The position numbers and the translations under genes were made by a program. Shown here one piece after another: positions 44,210-53,321 of a stretch of DNA of 64,000 nt. Each line of letters opens with the position of its first letter. The stretch's first letter is position 1. The DNA comes from an uncultured Ilyobacter sp. (lineage in GTDB: Bacteria; Fusobacteriota; Fusobacteriia; Fusobacteriales; Fusobacteriaceae). The stretch is taken from positions 372,001 to 436,000 of the forward strand of contig NZ_OY760438.1 of the NCBI RefSeq assembly GCF_963663625.1, written 5' to 3'. The notes below the pieces were generated by a model. The model worked only from the letters and a program-made list of their open reading frames with translations. It made no database searches and had not been told where the DNA came from.

Positions 44210-44276
44210 AATGTACTTTAATTCTTGAAAATGTATGATAAGTAAAAAATATTTTTTTTTTGAAAATAATGTACTA
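44210..44276 (+). promoter_or_regulatory. Direct repeats, candidate LytTR binding sites
   Basis: AATGTACTT (44210-44218), AATGTATGA (44230-44238) and AATGTACTA (44268-44276) are direct repeats. The first two are 20 bases apart start to start, about two helical turns, as LytTR regulators prefer. A -10-like TAAAAT (44275-44280) follows. The neighbouring LytTR gene makes this assignment attractive. Confidence 0.45.
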
Positions 44277-44318
44277 AAATCTTAATAGTTAGAAAAAATG
44301 TGATTGGGAGGGTTTTTA

Positions 44319-45299
44319 ATGAGAAATAAAAGTTTTATATTAGTGGTATTTGTTCTTTTTTTAGTCATGGTAATGACGGGATGTTCAGGGGATAAGAAAG
44401 AAAGCGCCGAAAGTAAAAAAACTGAAAATGTATTTGTTACTATCGCTACAGGAGGAAGTTCAGGAGCATATTTTGCCTTGGGAGGGGCCATATCAAATCA
44501 ACTCAATCAAAAGATAGAAGGGGTTAATTCTTCTGTACAGTCAACGGGAGCTTCTGCAGTAAATGCCACATTGTTGGGTACAGAAAAAGTGGAACTGGCA
44601 TTTGCTATGAATGACGTGGTCAGCTATGCTTATACCGGAACAGAGGTTTTTAAAGAAAAAGGTAAAGTAGAAAACTTAAGAGGGGTAGCAGCACTGTATC
44701 CTAACTTTGTACAGCTAATAACAGTAGAAAAAACAGGAATTAAAGAAGTATCGGACTTAAAAGGTAAGAGAGTCGGAGTGGGAGCACCGGGAAGTGGAAC
44801 GGAAGTAAACGCCCGTCAGATCCTAAAGGCTTACGGAATAACTTATGATGATATCAAGGCAGATTATCTTTCATATGCAGAAGCTATAGAGCAGATGAAA
44901 AATGGGGCTGTAGATGCTGCGTTTCTAACTTCAGGTCTTCCAAACTCTACTATAATGGATTTGGCCACAACTCAAGATGTTAAAATCATACCTATCAGAA
45001 AAGATGCAGTAGAAAAACTTGCAGAAGAGTATCCTTTCTATGCTTCTGAGGTTATTCCTGCTGGAACTTATGACAATAAGGAAGATGTGGAAACAGCTGC
45101 AGTACAGACGCTTCTTGTTACAAGAGCGGATCTAAGTGATGATCTAGTATACAATATAACAAAGACAATTTTTGAAAATTTAGATGCCTTGAAAGAAACT
45201 CACTCTGCTGCAAACAGTATAAAGCTTGAATCAGTAAGAAAAGGGATGCCTATACCGCTTCATCCTGGAGCAGAAAAATATTTTAACGAACATAAATAA
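44319..45299 (+). CDS. TAXI-family TRAP transporter solute-binding lipoprotein
   Basis: The lipoprotein signal ends VMTGC (Cys22), so it is anchored to the membrane and faces the periplasm. The mature part has the TAXI signature TIATGGSSGAYFALGGAISN (about 42-61), STGASAVNATLLG (about 73-85) and GVGAPGSGTEVNARQIL (about 148-164). TAXI proteins deliver carboxylates or amino acids such as glutamate or 2-oxoglutarate to a fused TRAP permease, which follows. I start at ATG 44319, after TGGGAGGG. Confidence 0.9.
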   Translation: MRNKSFILVVFVLFLVMVMTGCSGDKKESAESKKTENVFVTIATGGSSGAYFALGGAISNQLNQKIEGVNSSVQSTGASAVNATLLGTEKVELAFAMNDVVSYAYTGTEVFKEKGKVENLRGVAALYPNFVQLITVEKTGIKEVSDLKGKRVGVGAPGSGTEVNARQILKAYGITYDDIKADYLSYAEAIEQMKNGAVDAAFLTSGLPNSTIMDLATTQDVKIIPIRKDAVEKLAEEYPFYASEVIPAGTYDNKEDVETAAVQTLLVTRADLSDDLVYNITKTIFENLDALKETHSAANSIKLESVRKGMPIPLHPGAEKYFNEHK

Positions 45300-45370
45300 A
45301 ATTTTAAGTTAAAGGGTATTATAAAATGTCCTTTATATATAATAATAAATTTTGAGGGAGTGAATTCTGC

Positions 45371-47362
45371 ATGGAAGAAAAAAAACTTCAAGATGATGAA
45401 GAAATAATTAGCTGCTCGGATTCAACATGTGATGTGCAACCTGAAGTTGCAGATGATGAGCTACTTGAAAAATTTGACACAGAGGCTAGGTTTAGAAAAT
45501 TCGGAAGAAATACCACTCCGGGTAAAATTGTATTTATAATGGCAGTGGCCTTATCAATTTTTCATTTGTACACAGCATGGAGAGGGCCTCTGGTTACTCT
45601 TATGCATAGGGCGGTCCATACATCAGTGATAATGTCTTTGATATTTATTCTTTATCCATTTACCAAAAAGTCTTCTAAGAACAAGCCAGCAATACTGGAT
45701 TGGATTTTTTCACTTCTTTCATTGGGGCTTGGAGCCTATATAGTCATTAATTATAATTCACTGGTAATGAGAGCAGGTGCACCTAATGATACAGATATAG
45801 TTTTTGGTATTGTGGCCGTACTTTTGGTATTAGAAGCTGCGAGGAGAATAACTGGAAAGGAGATAGCAATTCTGGCTACAATCTTTCTTCTATATGCATT
45901 TTTAGGGCCTAGACTCCCTGGTCTTATTGCACACAGAGGCTATGGGATAAGGGATATTGCAGATTACATGTATCTCTCTACAGAGGGAATATACGGTATA
46001 GCTATAGGGGTTTCTTCTACTTATATATTTCTTTTTGTTTTGTTTGGTGCTTTTCTTCAGAAATCTGGGATGGGACAGTTTTTCAATGATCTATCTATGG
46101 CTCTTGCAGGATCTGGAAAAGGTGGACCTGCAAAGGTTGCAGTAATTTCAAGTGGGTTTTTGGGGTCGATAAATGGAAGTGCCATTGCTAACGTTGTTAC
46201 CACTGGAGCTTTTACTATACCTCTTATGAAAAAAATAGGTTATAATAAGGAGTTTGCTGGTGGAGTAGAAGCTGCAGCCTCTTGTGGGGGACAGATATTA
46301 CCTCCTGTTATGGGAGCTACTGCCTTTATTATGGCAGAATATCTGGGAGTTAAATACATAACTATAGCAAAATCAGCTGTAATTCCGGCACTTCTATACT
46401 ATCTAGGGGTAATAGTAATAATACATTTGAGAGCTTGCAAGAGGGGACTCAATGGCCTGCCAAAGGATCAACTTCCTAAAGCCGGGTTGGTATTGAAGGA
46501 AAAAGGACATCTTTTGCTTCCATTGTTTGGACTGCTCTATTTTCTTTTGAGTGGGAAGACACCTATTTATGCTGCATTTTGGTCAATACTTCTGACAATA
46601 GTTGCCAGCGGAATTAAGAAAGAGACCAGAATGAGTTTTAAGGATATAATAGACTCGCTAGAGAGTGGAGCACGTACTGCTCTTGGTGTTGCCATGTCCT
46701 GTGCAGTAGTAGGCCTGATAATCGGAGTAGCAACCCAGACAGGTTTTGGATTGAAGCTTGCAGGAGCGATCTTATTTTTGGGGAAAGGAAAGTTGTTCTT
46801 GACGCTGGTACTGACAATGTTAGCGTGTATAGTTTTAGGAATGGGTCTTCCATCGATTCCGGCGTATATAATAACTGCCACGATGGCAGCTCCGGCACTT
46901 TATAAAATGGGGGTTCCACACCTTGTATCACATATGTTTGTATTTTATTTTGGAATGCTTGCTAATCTCACTCCTCCAGTTGCATTAGCAGCCTTTGCAG
47001 GAGCAGGTATAGCAGGAGGGAGTCCTTCAAAAACCGGATTTGAGGCTGTGAAACTGGCACTTGCAGGGTTTATAGTTCCATATGTTTTTGTGTACTCTCC
47101 ATCGCTTCTGCTTATTAATACAACCCCTTCAAAAACATTATTGGTGGTAATAACTGCTTCGGTTGGAGTAATGGCGCTAGGGGCTGCAGTAGAAGGATAT
47201 CTCAATAAAAATTTAAATATTATAGAAAGACTTCTGCTTCTTGCAGCCGCCTTACTTATGATCAAACCCGGATTGTATACTGATCTGACGGGTGTAATAT
47301 TATTTGTATCAATTTTTACACTTGGAAGAGTGAAAGTAAAGAAAGAAGCTTCGAAGGCATGA
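45371..47362 (+). CDS. TRAP transporter fused permease (4TM/12TM, TAXI type)
   Basis: After an acidic cytoplasmic N-terminus (about 60 residues) come many membrane segments: the small DctQ-like part (about 55-190) and the large DctM-like part. Typical blocks are GSINGSAIANVVTTGAFTIP (about 270-289), GGQILPPVMGATAFIMAEYL (about 305-324) and GMGLPSIPAYIITATMAAPAL (split near 490-510). The transporter would use a cation gradient, in this organism probably Na+, to drive uptake. It ends at a strong shared terminator. Confidence 0.92.
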   Translation: MEEKKLQDDEEIISCSDSTCDVQPEVADDELLEKFDTEARFRKFGRNTTPGKIVFIMAVALSIFHLYTAWRGPLVTLMHRAVHTSVIMSLIFILYPFTKKSSKNKPAILDWIFSLLSLGLGAYIVINYNSLVMRAGAPNDTDIVFGIVAVLLVLEAARRITGKEIAILATIFLLYAFLGPRLPGLIAHRGYGIRDIADYMYLSTEGIYGIAIGVSSTYIFLFVLFGAFLQKSGMGQFFNDLSMALAGSGKGGPAKVAVISSGFLGSINGSAIANVVTTGAFTIPLMKKIGYNKEFAGGVEAAASCGGQILPPVMGATAFIMAEYLGVKYITIAKSAVIPALLYYLGVIVIIHLRACKRGLNGLPKDQLPKAGLVLKEKGHLLLPLFGLLYFLLSGKTPIYAAFWSILLTIVASGIKKETRMSFKDIIDSLESGARTALGVAMSCAVVGLIIGVATQTGFGLKLAGAILFLGKGKLFLTLVLTMLACIVLGMGLPSIPAYIITATMAAPALYKMGVPHLVSHMFVFYFGMLANLTPPVALAAFAGAGIAGGSPSKTGFEAVKLALAGFIVPYVFVYSPSLLLINTTPSKTLLVVITASVGVMALGAAVEGYLNKNLNIIERLLLLAAALLMIKPGLYTDLTGVILFVSIFTLGRVKVKKEASKA

Positions 47363-47363
47363 A

Positions 47364-47397
47364 AAAGAGCCCCTATACATTTGTATAGGGGCTCTTT
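47364..47397. terminator. Bidirectional terminator
   Basis: Perfect 16-base stem AAAGAGCCCCTATACA (47364-47379) / TGTATAGGGGCTCTTT (47382-47397) between converging genes. Confidence 0.9.
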
Positions 47398-47406
47398 AAA
47401 TATTTA

Positions 47407-48060
47407 CTATTTAGTTCCTCCTGTAATCTCTATCTCTACCCTCCTGTTCTGCTCCCTTCCAGATGCAGTTGAGTTTGAGGCGATAGGGAACTGATAATCA
47501 AATCCCTGAGAAGATATTCTAGAAGAGAGAACTCCTCTAGAAGAAAGATATCTTCCTACACTGTTGGCCCTATCTTTAGAAAGTCTCTGATTTACAGCCA
47601 GAGAGCCTGTATTGTCAGTATGTCCTGACACGAAGATTGTGGTATTTTTGTACTCTACAAGAATTTTTGCCACAGAATCTAATACGTCGTAGAACTCACT
47701 GTTGATGTCAGCACTTCCAGACCTAAATGTTAGATTTCCAGGCATTACAAGCTCTAGAGTGTTTTCTGCAGTTCTTCTAAGGCTTACCCCGGTTCTTTCA
47801 AGCTCCTGTCTGAGAGCTGCTTCCTGTCTGTCGAAATAGTAACCAAGACCTGCTCCTAGAGCAGTACCAGCAGCGGCACCTTTCAGTGTCCCCTCTGTAT
47901 CCTTGCCTATAACCTGCCCTGCAACAGCCCCGACTACGGCCCCTCCTACAGCATATTTACTAGTTTTATTAAATTGTTCCTCTCTTGTATATGGGTTTGT
48001 ACTCTGACAAGCTGACAGTGATGTTATTATCAGTGCTGCAGCTAATAATTTTTTTGTCAT
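47407..48060 (-). CDS. OmpA-family lipoprotein with glycine-zipper segment
   Basis: The signal ends with lipobox LSAC (Cys18). A glycine zipper (VGGAVVGAVAGQVIGKDTEG and GAAAGTALGAGLGYYF, about 38-77) could lie in the membrane. The C-terminal OmpA domain (about 105-215) has FRSGSADINSEFYDVLDSVA, IFVSGHTDNTGS and NQRLSKDRANSVGRYL, with the Asp and Arg that bind peptidoglycan. It resembles YiaD-type proteins. It would tie the outer membrane to the cell wall. A short gap separates it from the RND gene. Confidence 0.9.
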   Translation of the reverse strand: MTKKLLAAALIITSLSACQSTNPYTREEQFNKTSKYAVGGAVVGAVAGQVIGKDTEGTLKGAAAGTALGAGLGYYFDRQEAALRQELERTGVSLRRTAENTLELVMPGNLTFRSGSADINSEFYDVLDSVAKILVEYKNTTIFVSGHTDNTGSLAVNQRLSKDRANSVGRYLSSRGVLSSRISSQGFDYQFPIASNSTASGREQNRRVEIEITGGTK

Positions 48061-48165
48061 AAATTTACACCTCCGTTATTTTATTAGAAAACATTAATAC
48101 TGTTCCCTTACGTTTAAATTTGACTATGTATAGTATATTTTAGTTTAAAAATTGTCTACAATTTT

Positions 48166-50733
48166 TTATAAAAATAACCTTTCTTTGAGGGGTTTTATAA
48201 GTGCAGGCAGAATTATAAAAGTGGCTATAGAGGAAACCATTAAAATAGCGGATATTAAAATACCAACGGTTTTATATGGGACCAGAGGAGCAAGCAAAAG
48301 AGGTAAAAATGCAACAGATATGATTATTGCATTTTTTACAACTGCCCTCGCAGGTTTCTCATGCATCTTATCTAAAGTGACCTTCCAATCCTTCTCCTCT
48401 GAATATATATCACGTGCTCTCTCGATGAAATGTATAGCAAAGTCCACAGAGAGTCCTAAGGTCAGTGATGAGAGTACTGCTACAGGCATATCGTAGCTTT
48501 TACCAACTAATCCTATCATGCCGTAAGAGAATAAAACAGTAACACTTAGTGGGATCATGCTAAGAATTCCCCATAAAGGTGATTTAAAAAGAAATGCCAT
48601 CATGAGAAAAACAACGACAAAGGAACCTATGAGGGAGCTTAACATCCCACGAACCATCTCATTTTGCCATACTACATTGACATAGGTGAGTCCAGCCCAA
48701 TTATGTTTTATTTTCATAGGAGAATTGTTTTCTTCCATCCAGACCTCTATACTCTCGGTTACCTCCTGCATACTTTTGTTGTCCCCGTTTTTCAGTTGCA
48801 CCCAGATATTTCCCTTTTCATAGTCAGGAGTCACAAAGTGCCAAAGCATCTGAGGAGTGTGGCTGTTTTGGAATGATAAAAGAGATTGTGCAACACCGGA
48901 AGATGTGTCTGGTATCCTAAAGTCCTCTTCTTGACCACCTAACAGTTCCTGGTAGACTTTTTTTACTATCTGTATGATGCTGTTGCTTTTACCTACATTG
49001 GGATTTGTATCTAGCTGCTTAGACAGTCCCTCGATATATCTTAGCATTTCCGGATTTTTGAATGTCTGGCTTTCAGAGTGATACTCCCCTAATGTATCGT
49101 AGATATATTCTAGGTCGAAGGAATCATTTTCATCCATAGCAAGTTCTACCTCATCTTTTACCATGGAATAATACTCCTGGACAGAGTAATTCTGTGAGTC
49201 AGCCATTTTTTTATAGACAGAGTCAGCAGCATGGTTGAGATCTTTATACAGAGATTCTCCTAGATCTGTCTCGTATTCGTCAAATAAGGACCTGGTTTTT
49301 TCAAGGGAATTTTTCATATCCTCAGCAGTATACTCTCTTTCTAGAACCAGATAGGCCATGTATGTTCCGGCAAAGTGTTTGTTCAAAATCCTGTCTGCCT
49401 CTCTGATCTCATGATTTTTTTCAAACCAGATGACAGGATTGTCGTTTATAATTATCCTGCTGATACCATAAATTGAGATAAGTACTAAGATACAGGTTGC
49501 CGCAATTATTTTTTTATAGTGAACAAAGGTAAAATCACTATTCTTTTTGAGAATGGCATCTATGAAGGTGCCCTTAGAGTCTTCATCCTTTCCGAAATCT
49601 GAGAGGGACTCCTCTTTTATAAATAAAATTATATAGGCAGGGATAAATGCCACAGTGAGAATCCATGCCATGGCTATACCAAAGGCCACGAATAAACCAA
49701 AAATTCTGACAGGAGGTATAGGGGTTAGGGCAAGGGATGCAAATCCGACACAGGTTGTGAGTGAGGTATAGAGCATAGGAACAAATAGTTCATCCATAGT
49801 ACTTCGAAGAGCAGATTCTTTATTCTTATATTCTGGATAAAGGTCATGAAACACGCTCAAAATATGGACGGAATCTACTACGGCTATTGGCATCAGAAAT
49901 ATTGGTATCATAGAGCTCATAATATGTACTTTATACCCCATTCCTATGAGAAGCCCCATTGTCATTAACACACTCATGATAGAAATAATCATTGGTGAAA
50001 GTATTAAGCTGGTTTTTTTGAAAAAAACCTTTAATAAAAGAAAAATTATTAACATGGCTAAAGGGGCAGAAATTTCCATCTGCTTAAACATAAGCACACC
50101 AAATGTATCTTCAGCCACAGGAAGGCCACTTATATAGTAAGAGTCCCCGTTATTGAATTCTGAGATTATCTTTTTTATTCGTACTGAATATTCATAACTG
50201 AGGTCCTTTGATTTTATTGGGATATATAATGCCAGGGCCTTTCCGTCCTCTGAGACCATGGTCCCCTTTAGTACCGGATTTGACATGATATTGTTTTTGA
50301 CTTTTATAGAATCCTCTATATTTTTCGGAGGTTCCTTCATAAGCCACTCAAAGATAACTTCCCCGACTCCTCCCTGTCTTATGTTGTCCTGAGTAGACGG
50401 GGAGATTATATCTTCTTTTATGACTCCGTCCCATGTTTTTATATTCTCTGTAAGAGTATGGATATCCTGCAAAGTTTTTGGATTGAATACTCCTTCATTT
50501 CTCTTTTCATTTACTATCCCGACCACAATAATGTCATTTAGAAGGAACTCCTCTTTGGCATAATCATGAAATTTTCTCACAAAGTTTTCTTGTGAAAGCA
50601 TATTTTCTGGATCTGTATCTATTTTTATCCTTGGTATAAAAATAGCGAGAATGACAGTCATGAGTATGAAGAAGGATATCACATATTTAGAATATTTTAT
50701 TGATATATCGGTAACTATTTTTTTTATTATCAT
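48166..50733 (-). CDS. RND-superfamily (MMPL/SSD-type) transporter
   Basis: The 855-residue protein has the RND layout: one N-terminal helix (VISFFILMTVILAIFIPRI), a large exported domain, five helices (about 220-365, with IFLMPIAVVDSVHILSVFHD), a second exported domain (about 450-690) and a final helix group with LSSLTLGLSVDFAIHFIERA. Asp in VVDSVHI and VDFAIHF stands where MMPL and SSD proteins place proton-relay residues. Such pumps move lipids or other hydrophobic molecules. An outer-membrane protein and a LolA-like protein are encoded just upstream in the same operon. Confidence 0.88.
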   Translation of the reverse strand: MIIKKIVTDISIKYSKYVISFFILMTVILAIFIPRIKIDTDPENMLSQENFVRKFHDYAKEEFLLNDIIVVGIVNEKRNEGVFNPKTLQDIHTLTENIKTWDGVIKEDIISPSTQDNIRQGGVGEVIFEWLMKEPPKNIEDSIKVKNNIMSNPVLKGTMVSEDGKALALYIPIKSKDLSYEYSVRIKKIISEFNNGDSYYISGLPVAEDTFGVLMFKQMEISAPLAMLIIFLLLKVFFKKTSLILSPMIISIMSVLMTMGLLIGMGYKVHIMSSMIPIFLMPIAVVDSVHILSVFHDLYPEYKNKESALRSTMDELFVPMLYTSLTTCVGFASLALTPIPPVRIFGLFVAFGIAMAWILTVAFIPAYIILFIKEESLSDFGKDEDSKGTFIDAILKKNSDFTFVHYKKIIAATCILVLISIYGISRIIINDNPVIWFEKNHEIREADRILNKHFAGTYMAYLVLEREYTAEDMKNSLEKTRSLFDEYETDLGESLYKDLNHAADSVYKKMADSQNYSVQEYYSMVKDEVELAMDENDSFDLEYIYDTLGEYHSESQTFKNPEMLRYIEGLSKQLDTNPNVGKSNSIIQIVKKVYQELLGGQEEDFRIPDTSSGVAQSLLSFQNSHTPQMLWHFVTPDYEKGNIWVQLKNGDNKSMQEVTESIEVWMEENNSPMKIKHNWAGLTYVNVVWQNEMVRGMLSSLIGSFVVVFLMMAFLFKSPLWGILSMIPLSVTVLFSYGMIGLVGKSYDMPVAVLSSLTLGLSVDFAIHFIERARDIYSEEKDWKVTLDKMHEKPARAVVKNAIIISVAFLPLLLAPLVPYKTVGILISAILMVSSIATFIILPALIKPLKERLFL

Positions 50734-50750
50734 ACTGGTTCCCCCGATTA

Positions 50751-52001
50751 TCAGAATGAATATCTTATTCTCAAATAGATATTTGTATTATCTTTTAGCT
50801 GTGCAAAATCTGTATGAATATATTTTCCGTAAAATATATTCATTCCCAGAGATGTATTGAGGTCATCACTCCATTTATATGATATGTCAGGGTTGATATA
50901 CCCATCTTCAACTGTAGGGGAGTAGAATGTAAAGAGTTCAGATTTAAGTTTTTGCTGCATCATCAATTTGGTGAGTCTAAGTGAGAACATACTCCTATTT
51001 TTGTGCTTGGCATAGTCACTGATACTAGCCGGAAGTGAGTCCCGGTAGTTATCATAATCCATCATATGTTCTAGATAATATTGAATACCTACAGTAAAAT
51101 CCCTTCCGAGATCCTTTTTGTAACCTGCCAGAAACTTGAGATGTGAATTCACAATATTTGGGTTGTCGCCATCTCTGTCTTCCTGAGAATCTTCATATCC
51201 GATCTCAGTATTGGCTATGCCACCAAGGGTCGACCCCACCCAGCTTGCTCCCACCACGTTGCCTTTAGAATAACTATATCCGCCGCTGTCTGATGGATTA
51301 GGGTCTAGATAAAAACCTCTATAGCCATACAGAGCTATTTCATTTCCTTCTATATTTCTCTTTATTCTGACGGCAAGCTGTGTATTTGAAAGAGAGGTAG
51401 AAGGTTCATCTGGATCAAGGTAATCTGTTCCTGTGTTCACAAACTCTCCGGTAGATTGGTCAAAAAAAGTCAGCCTTTCACCATTGACGACTCTGTTTGA
51501 GGTAAAAATGGGTATGATCACAAGGTCCATTATATATTCTTGTGGAAAAAAGGATACCTTGACTGCATCTGAGGGTATTTTCAGATACTCCATATCCCTT
51601 CCAGAGTAGAATGACTCGTAATCCTTTGGGAATCTGTCGTTTATAAAGATAAGGTCTCCCGTTCCCCAGGTAAGGACATGACGTCCAGCTTTTATCTCAT
51701 AAAAAGAGGACGGATAGTACGATATGTATCCCTCTCTCAGGGAGAGTTTCCAATCTTCTAAAACCTCGTCACGATAGAGATCTATCTTAAATCTGCTTTC
51801 TGAGAAGTCAGTGAGTATAGTGTCTGCCTGAAGCTGCAGCCTAAGCTCCCCTAGGTTAAAGTTTTCCTCCTGATACTCCTTAGAAGCCACAGGCATCCCT
51901 GATGCCCCCTCTAAAAATCCACTGAACTCAGTGTCTTCAAAGGGAGCAGAATACACAAACTGAAATGTCAGAAAAAATATAAAAAGATACCTAAACTTCA
52001 T
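50751..52001 (-). CDS. Outer-membrane beta-barrel protein (DUF1302-like)
   Basis: The signal peptide (MKFRYLFIFFLTFQFVYSA) is followed by alternating amphipathic strands and a C-terminal aromatic end (IYLRIRYSF), as in beta-barrels. FYEIKAGRHVLTWGTGDLIF (about 91-110) recalls DUF1302-type barrels found with RND exporters. I prefer ATG 52001, after GGGGGG, to the TTG at 52007. At 416 residues it might form a channel or receptor working with the RND pump, but there is no direct evidence of function. Confidence 0.78.
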   Translation of the reverse strand: MKFRYLFIFFLTFQFVYSAPFEDTEFSGFLEGASGMPVASKEYQEENFNLGELRLQLQADTILTDFSESRFKIDLYRDEVLEDWKLSLREGYISYYPSSFYEIKAGRHVLTWGTGDLIFINDRFPKDYESFYSGRDMEYLKIPSDAVKVSFFPQEYIMDLVIIPIFTSNRVVNGERLTFFDQSTGEFVNTGTDYLDPDEPSTSLSNTQLAVRIKRNIEGNEIALYGYRGFYLDPNPSDSGGYSYSKGNVVGASWVGSTLGGIANTEIGYEDSQEDRDGDNPNIVNSHLKFLAGYKKDLGRDFTVGIQYYLEHMMDYDNYRDSLPASISDYAKHKNRSMFSLRLTKLMMQQKLKSELFTFYSPTVEDGYINPDISYKWSDDLNTSLGMNIFYGKYIHTDFAQLKDNTNIYLRIRYSF

Positions 52002-52024
52002 AGTCAACCCCCCTTTAGAAAAGT

Positions 52025-52795
52025 TTATCTAAGCCATTTTCTAGGAGGACGTCTGAGGTATCTTTCAGTAAAAATATCGTCTTCCATTCCTAGATTGTAT
52101 GTCACGTCACTAAATCTATTTGTGGTATAGGTGCCCTTCTCTATCTCATCTGCCTTCATAAGAGTTATTGTAGGGAATCCCTCTATAATTTCAACCTTTT
52201 CAGCTGTTATCCTCCTGTAAATTTTTCCAGAAGAGTTATAGTATTCTGCCTTTATAGGCAGATAATTCTTTTTATCTATATAAGTTACAAAGTATGCAAA
52301 ATCTTCAGAAGTTTTGGGGGTATTTTTTATTATGTAAGAAGAGCTGTCTTCACCGGTCAGCTGATGAATGTCCTCTGTTATAGAACGTCCTGAGATATCT
52401 TCATAGGTAAAATCAGACCCTACAAAACTGCTCCTCTTGTCTGTGGAGGCTATCCTTTTTACGAGATCAAGGGCAGGGAGATAAAGCCATCTGTCGTCAT
52501 CTTTTTCTACATTCTTGTGAACCATAAAAACCATGTTTTTTACATCGGAAGGTTCTTTGAAATAGGCATAGTACATCTGCTCCCTTCCGTCGAAGATATC
52601 CTTCCTTAACATAATGATACGCCTTTCTCTGATTCTTCCGTTTTTATCTACTATCTCCATATCCACAGTAGCCCGGCCATCTTCACCTGCATAATAGGCG
52701 GCATTATAGGCCTTTCTAACTATTTCATCTACGTCGACAGCAAAGGCAAGTGATCCAAGTAGAAGCAGTATAAATATAAGCCAGAGTTTTTTCAT
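52025..52795 (-). CDS. LolA-like outer-membrane lipoprotein-sorting family protein
   Basis: The protein has a signal peptide (MKKLWLIFILLLLGSLAFA) and a periplasmic LolA/LolB-type fold: VDEIVRKAYNAAYYAGEDGR (about 21-40), DRWLYLPALDLVKRIASTDK (about 101-120), SFVGSDFTYEDISGR (about 123-137). This subgroup binds lipid moieties and is often encoded with MMPL/RND pumps and DUF1302 barrels. ATG 52795 follows GGAGG; the longer frame starts without one. It is the first gene of the RND operon. Confidence 0.85.
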   Translation of the reverse strand: MKKLWLIFILLLLGSLAFAVDVDEIVRKAYNAAYYAGEDGRATVDMEIVDKNGRIRERRIIMLRKDIFDGREQMYYAYFKEPSDVKNMVFMVHKNVEKDDDRWLYLPALDLVKRIASTDKRSSFVGSDFTYEDISGRSITEDIHQLTGEDSSSYIIKNTPKTSEDFAYFVTYIDKKNYLPIKAEYYNSSGKIYRRITAEKVEIIEGFPTITLMKADEIEKGTYTTNRFSDVTYNLGMEDDIFTERYLRRPPRKWLR

Positions 52796-52908
52796 TAAAT
52801 ATCCCTCCTTTATTAAAAATAAAAATAGATGCATTTTTTATAATATATACGGTCCTTCCTCAGATAATCCTATGATTTTTTTATTTTCATTATCAGGGCC
52901 TCTATACA

Positions 52909-52948
52909 AAAAAATACCTGGAAATTTCAAAATCTCCAGGTATTTTTT
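52909..52948. terminator. Terminator
   Basis: Stem AAAATACCTGGA / TCCAGGTATTTT with a 12-base loop, flanked by A and T runs. It follows the small leftward gene at 53002. Confidence 0.8.
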
Positions 52949-53001
52949 AGAGGTAGAGTATTATCAAAATATTTTTTCATTGGGCGAAGGCACTGATTTA
53001 T

Positions 53002-53181
53002 CTATTCCTCAGAGAATTTTTTTAAAAGAAATTCAAATTTGGAGAGCCTGTTTTTAAGAATTTCACTCTGGGTAGAGTCAGAGGTTTCCTTACATATCTC
53101 TAATTCCTTCTTTATCGCTCTTATTGCGTAGTTTAGAGCTAGTTCCACATCTTTTTTATACTCGCTATAGTCTATCTTCAT
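53002..53181 (-). CDS. Small hypothetical protein, 59 residues
   Basis: A leftward frame from ATG 53181 to TAG reads MKIDYSEYKKDVELALNYAI then a Lys/Glu-rich, helix-prone stretch ending LSKFEFLLKKFSEE. GGGAGGGG lies six bases upstream of the start, a strong ribosome-binding site. A clean terminator follows at 52909. These signals support a real gene despite its size. No family is recognised, and a small regulator or DNA/RNA-binding helix bundle is only a guess. Confidence 0.65.
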   Translation of the reverse strand: MKIDYSEYKKDVELALNYAIRAIKKELEICKETSDSTQSEILKNRLSKFEFLLKKFSEE

Positions 53182-53282
53182 AGAAATCCCCTCCCTTTAT
53201 AATAATCTATAATATTTTTACAAAAATCCTTTTGAATTTAATTTTTTTGTTATCAAAAGAGGGTATGATGTGGAAATAAACT

Positions 53283-53316
53283 AAAAAATCAGAGCCCTTT
53301 CTAAAGGACTCTGATG
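53283..53316 (-). terminator. Terminator of the selD-yedF-DUF3343 operon
   Basis: Stem ATCAGAGCCCTTT / AAAGGACTCTGAT (one mismatch), followed on the minus strand by six T. Confidence 0.8.
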
Positions 53317-53321
53317 GTATT

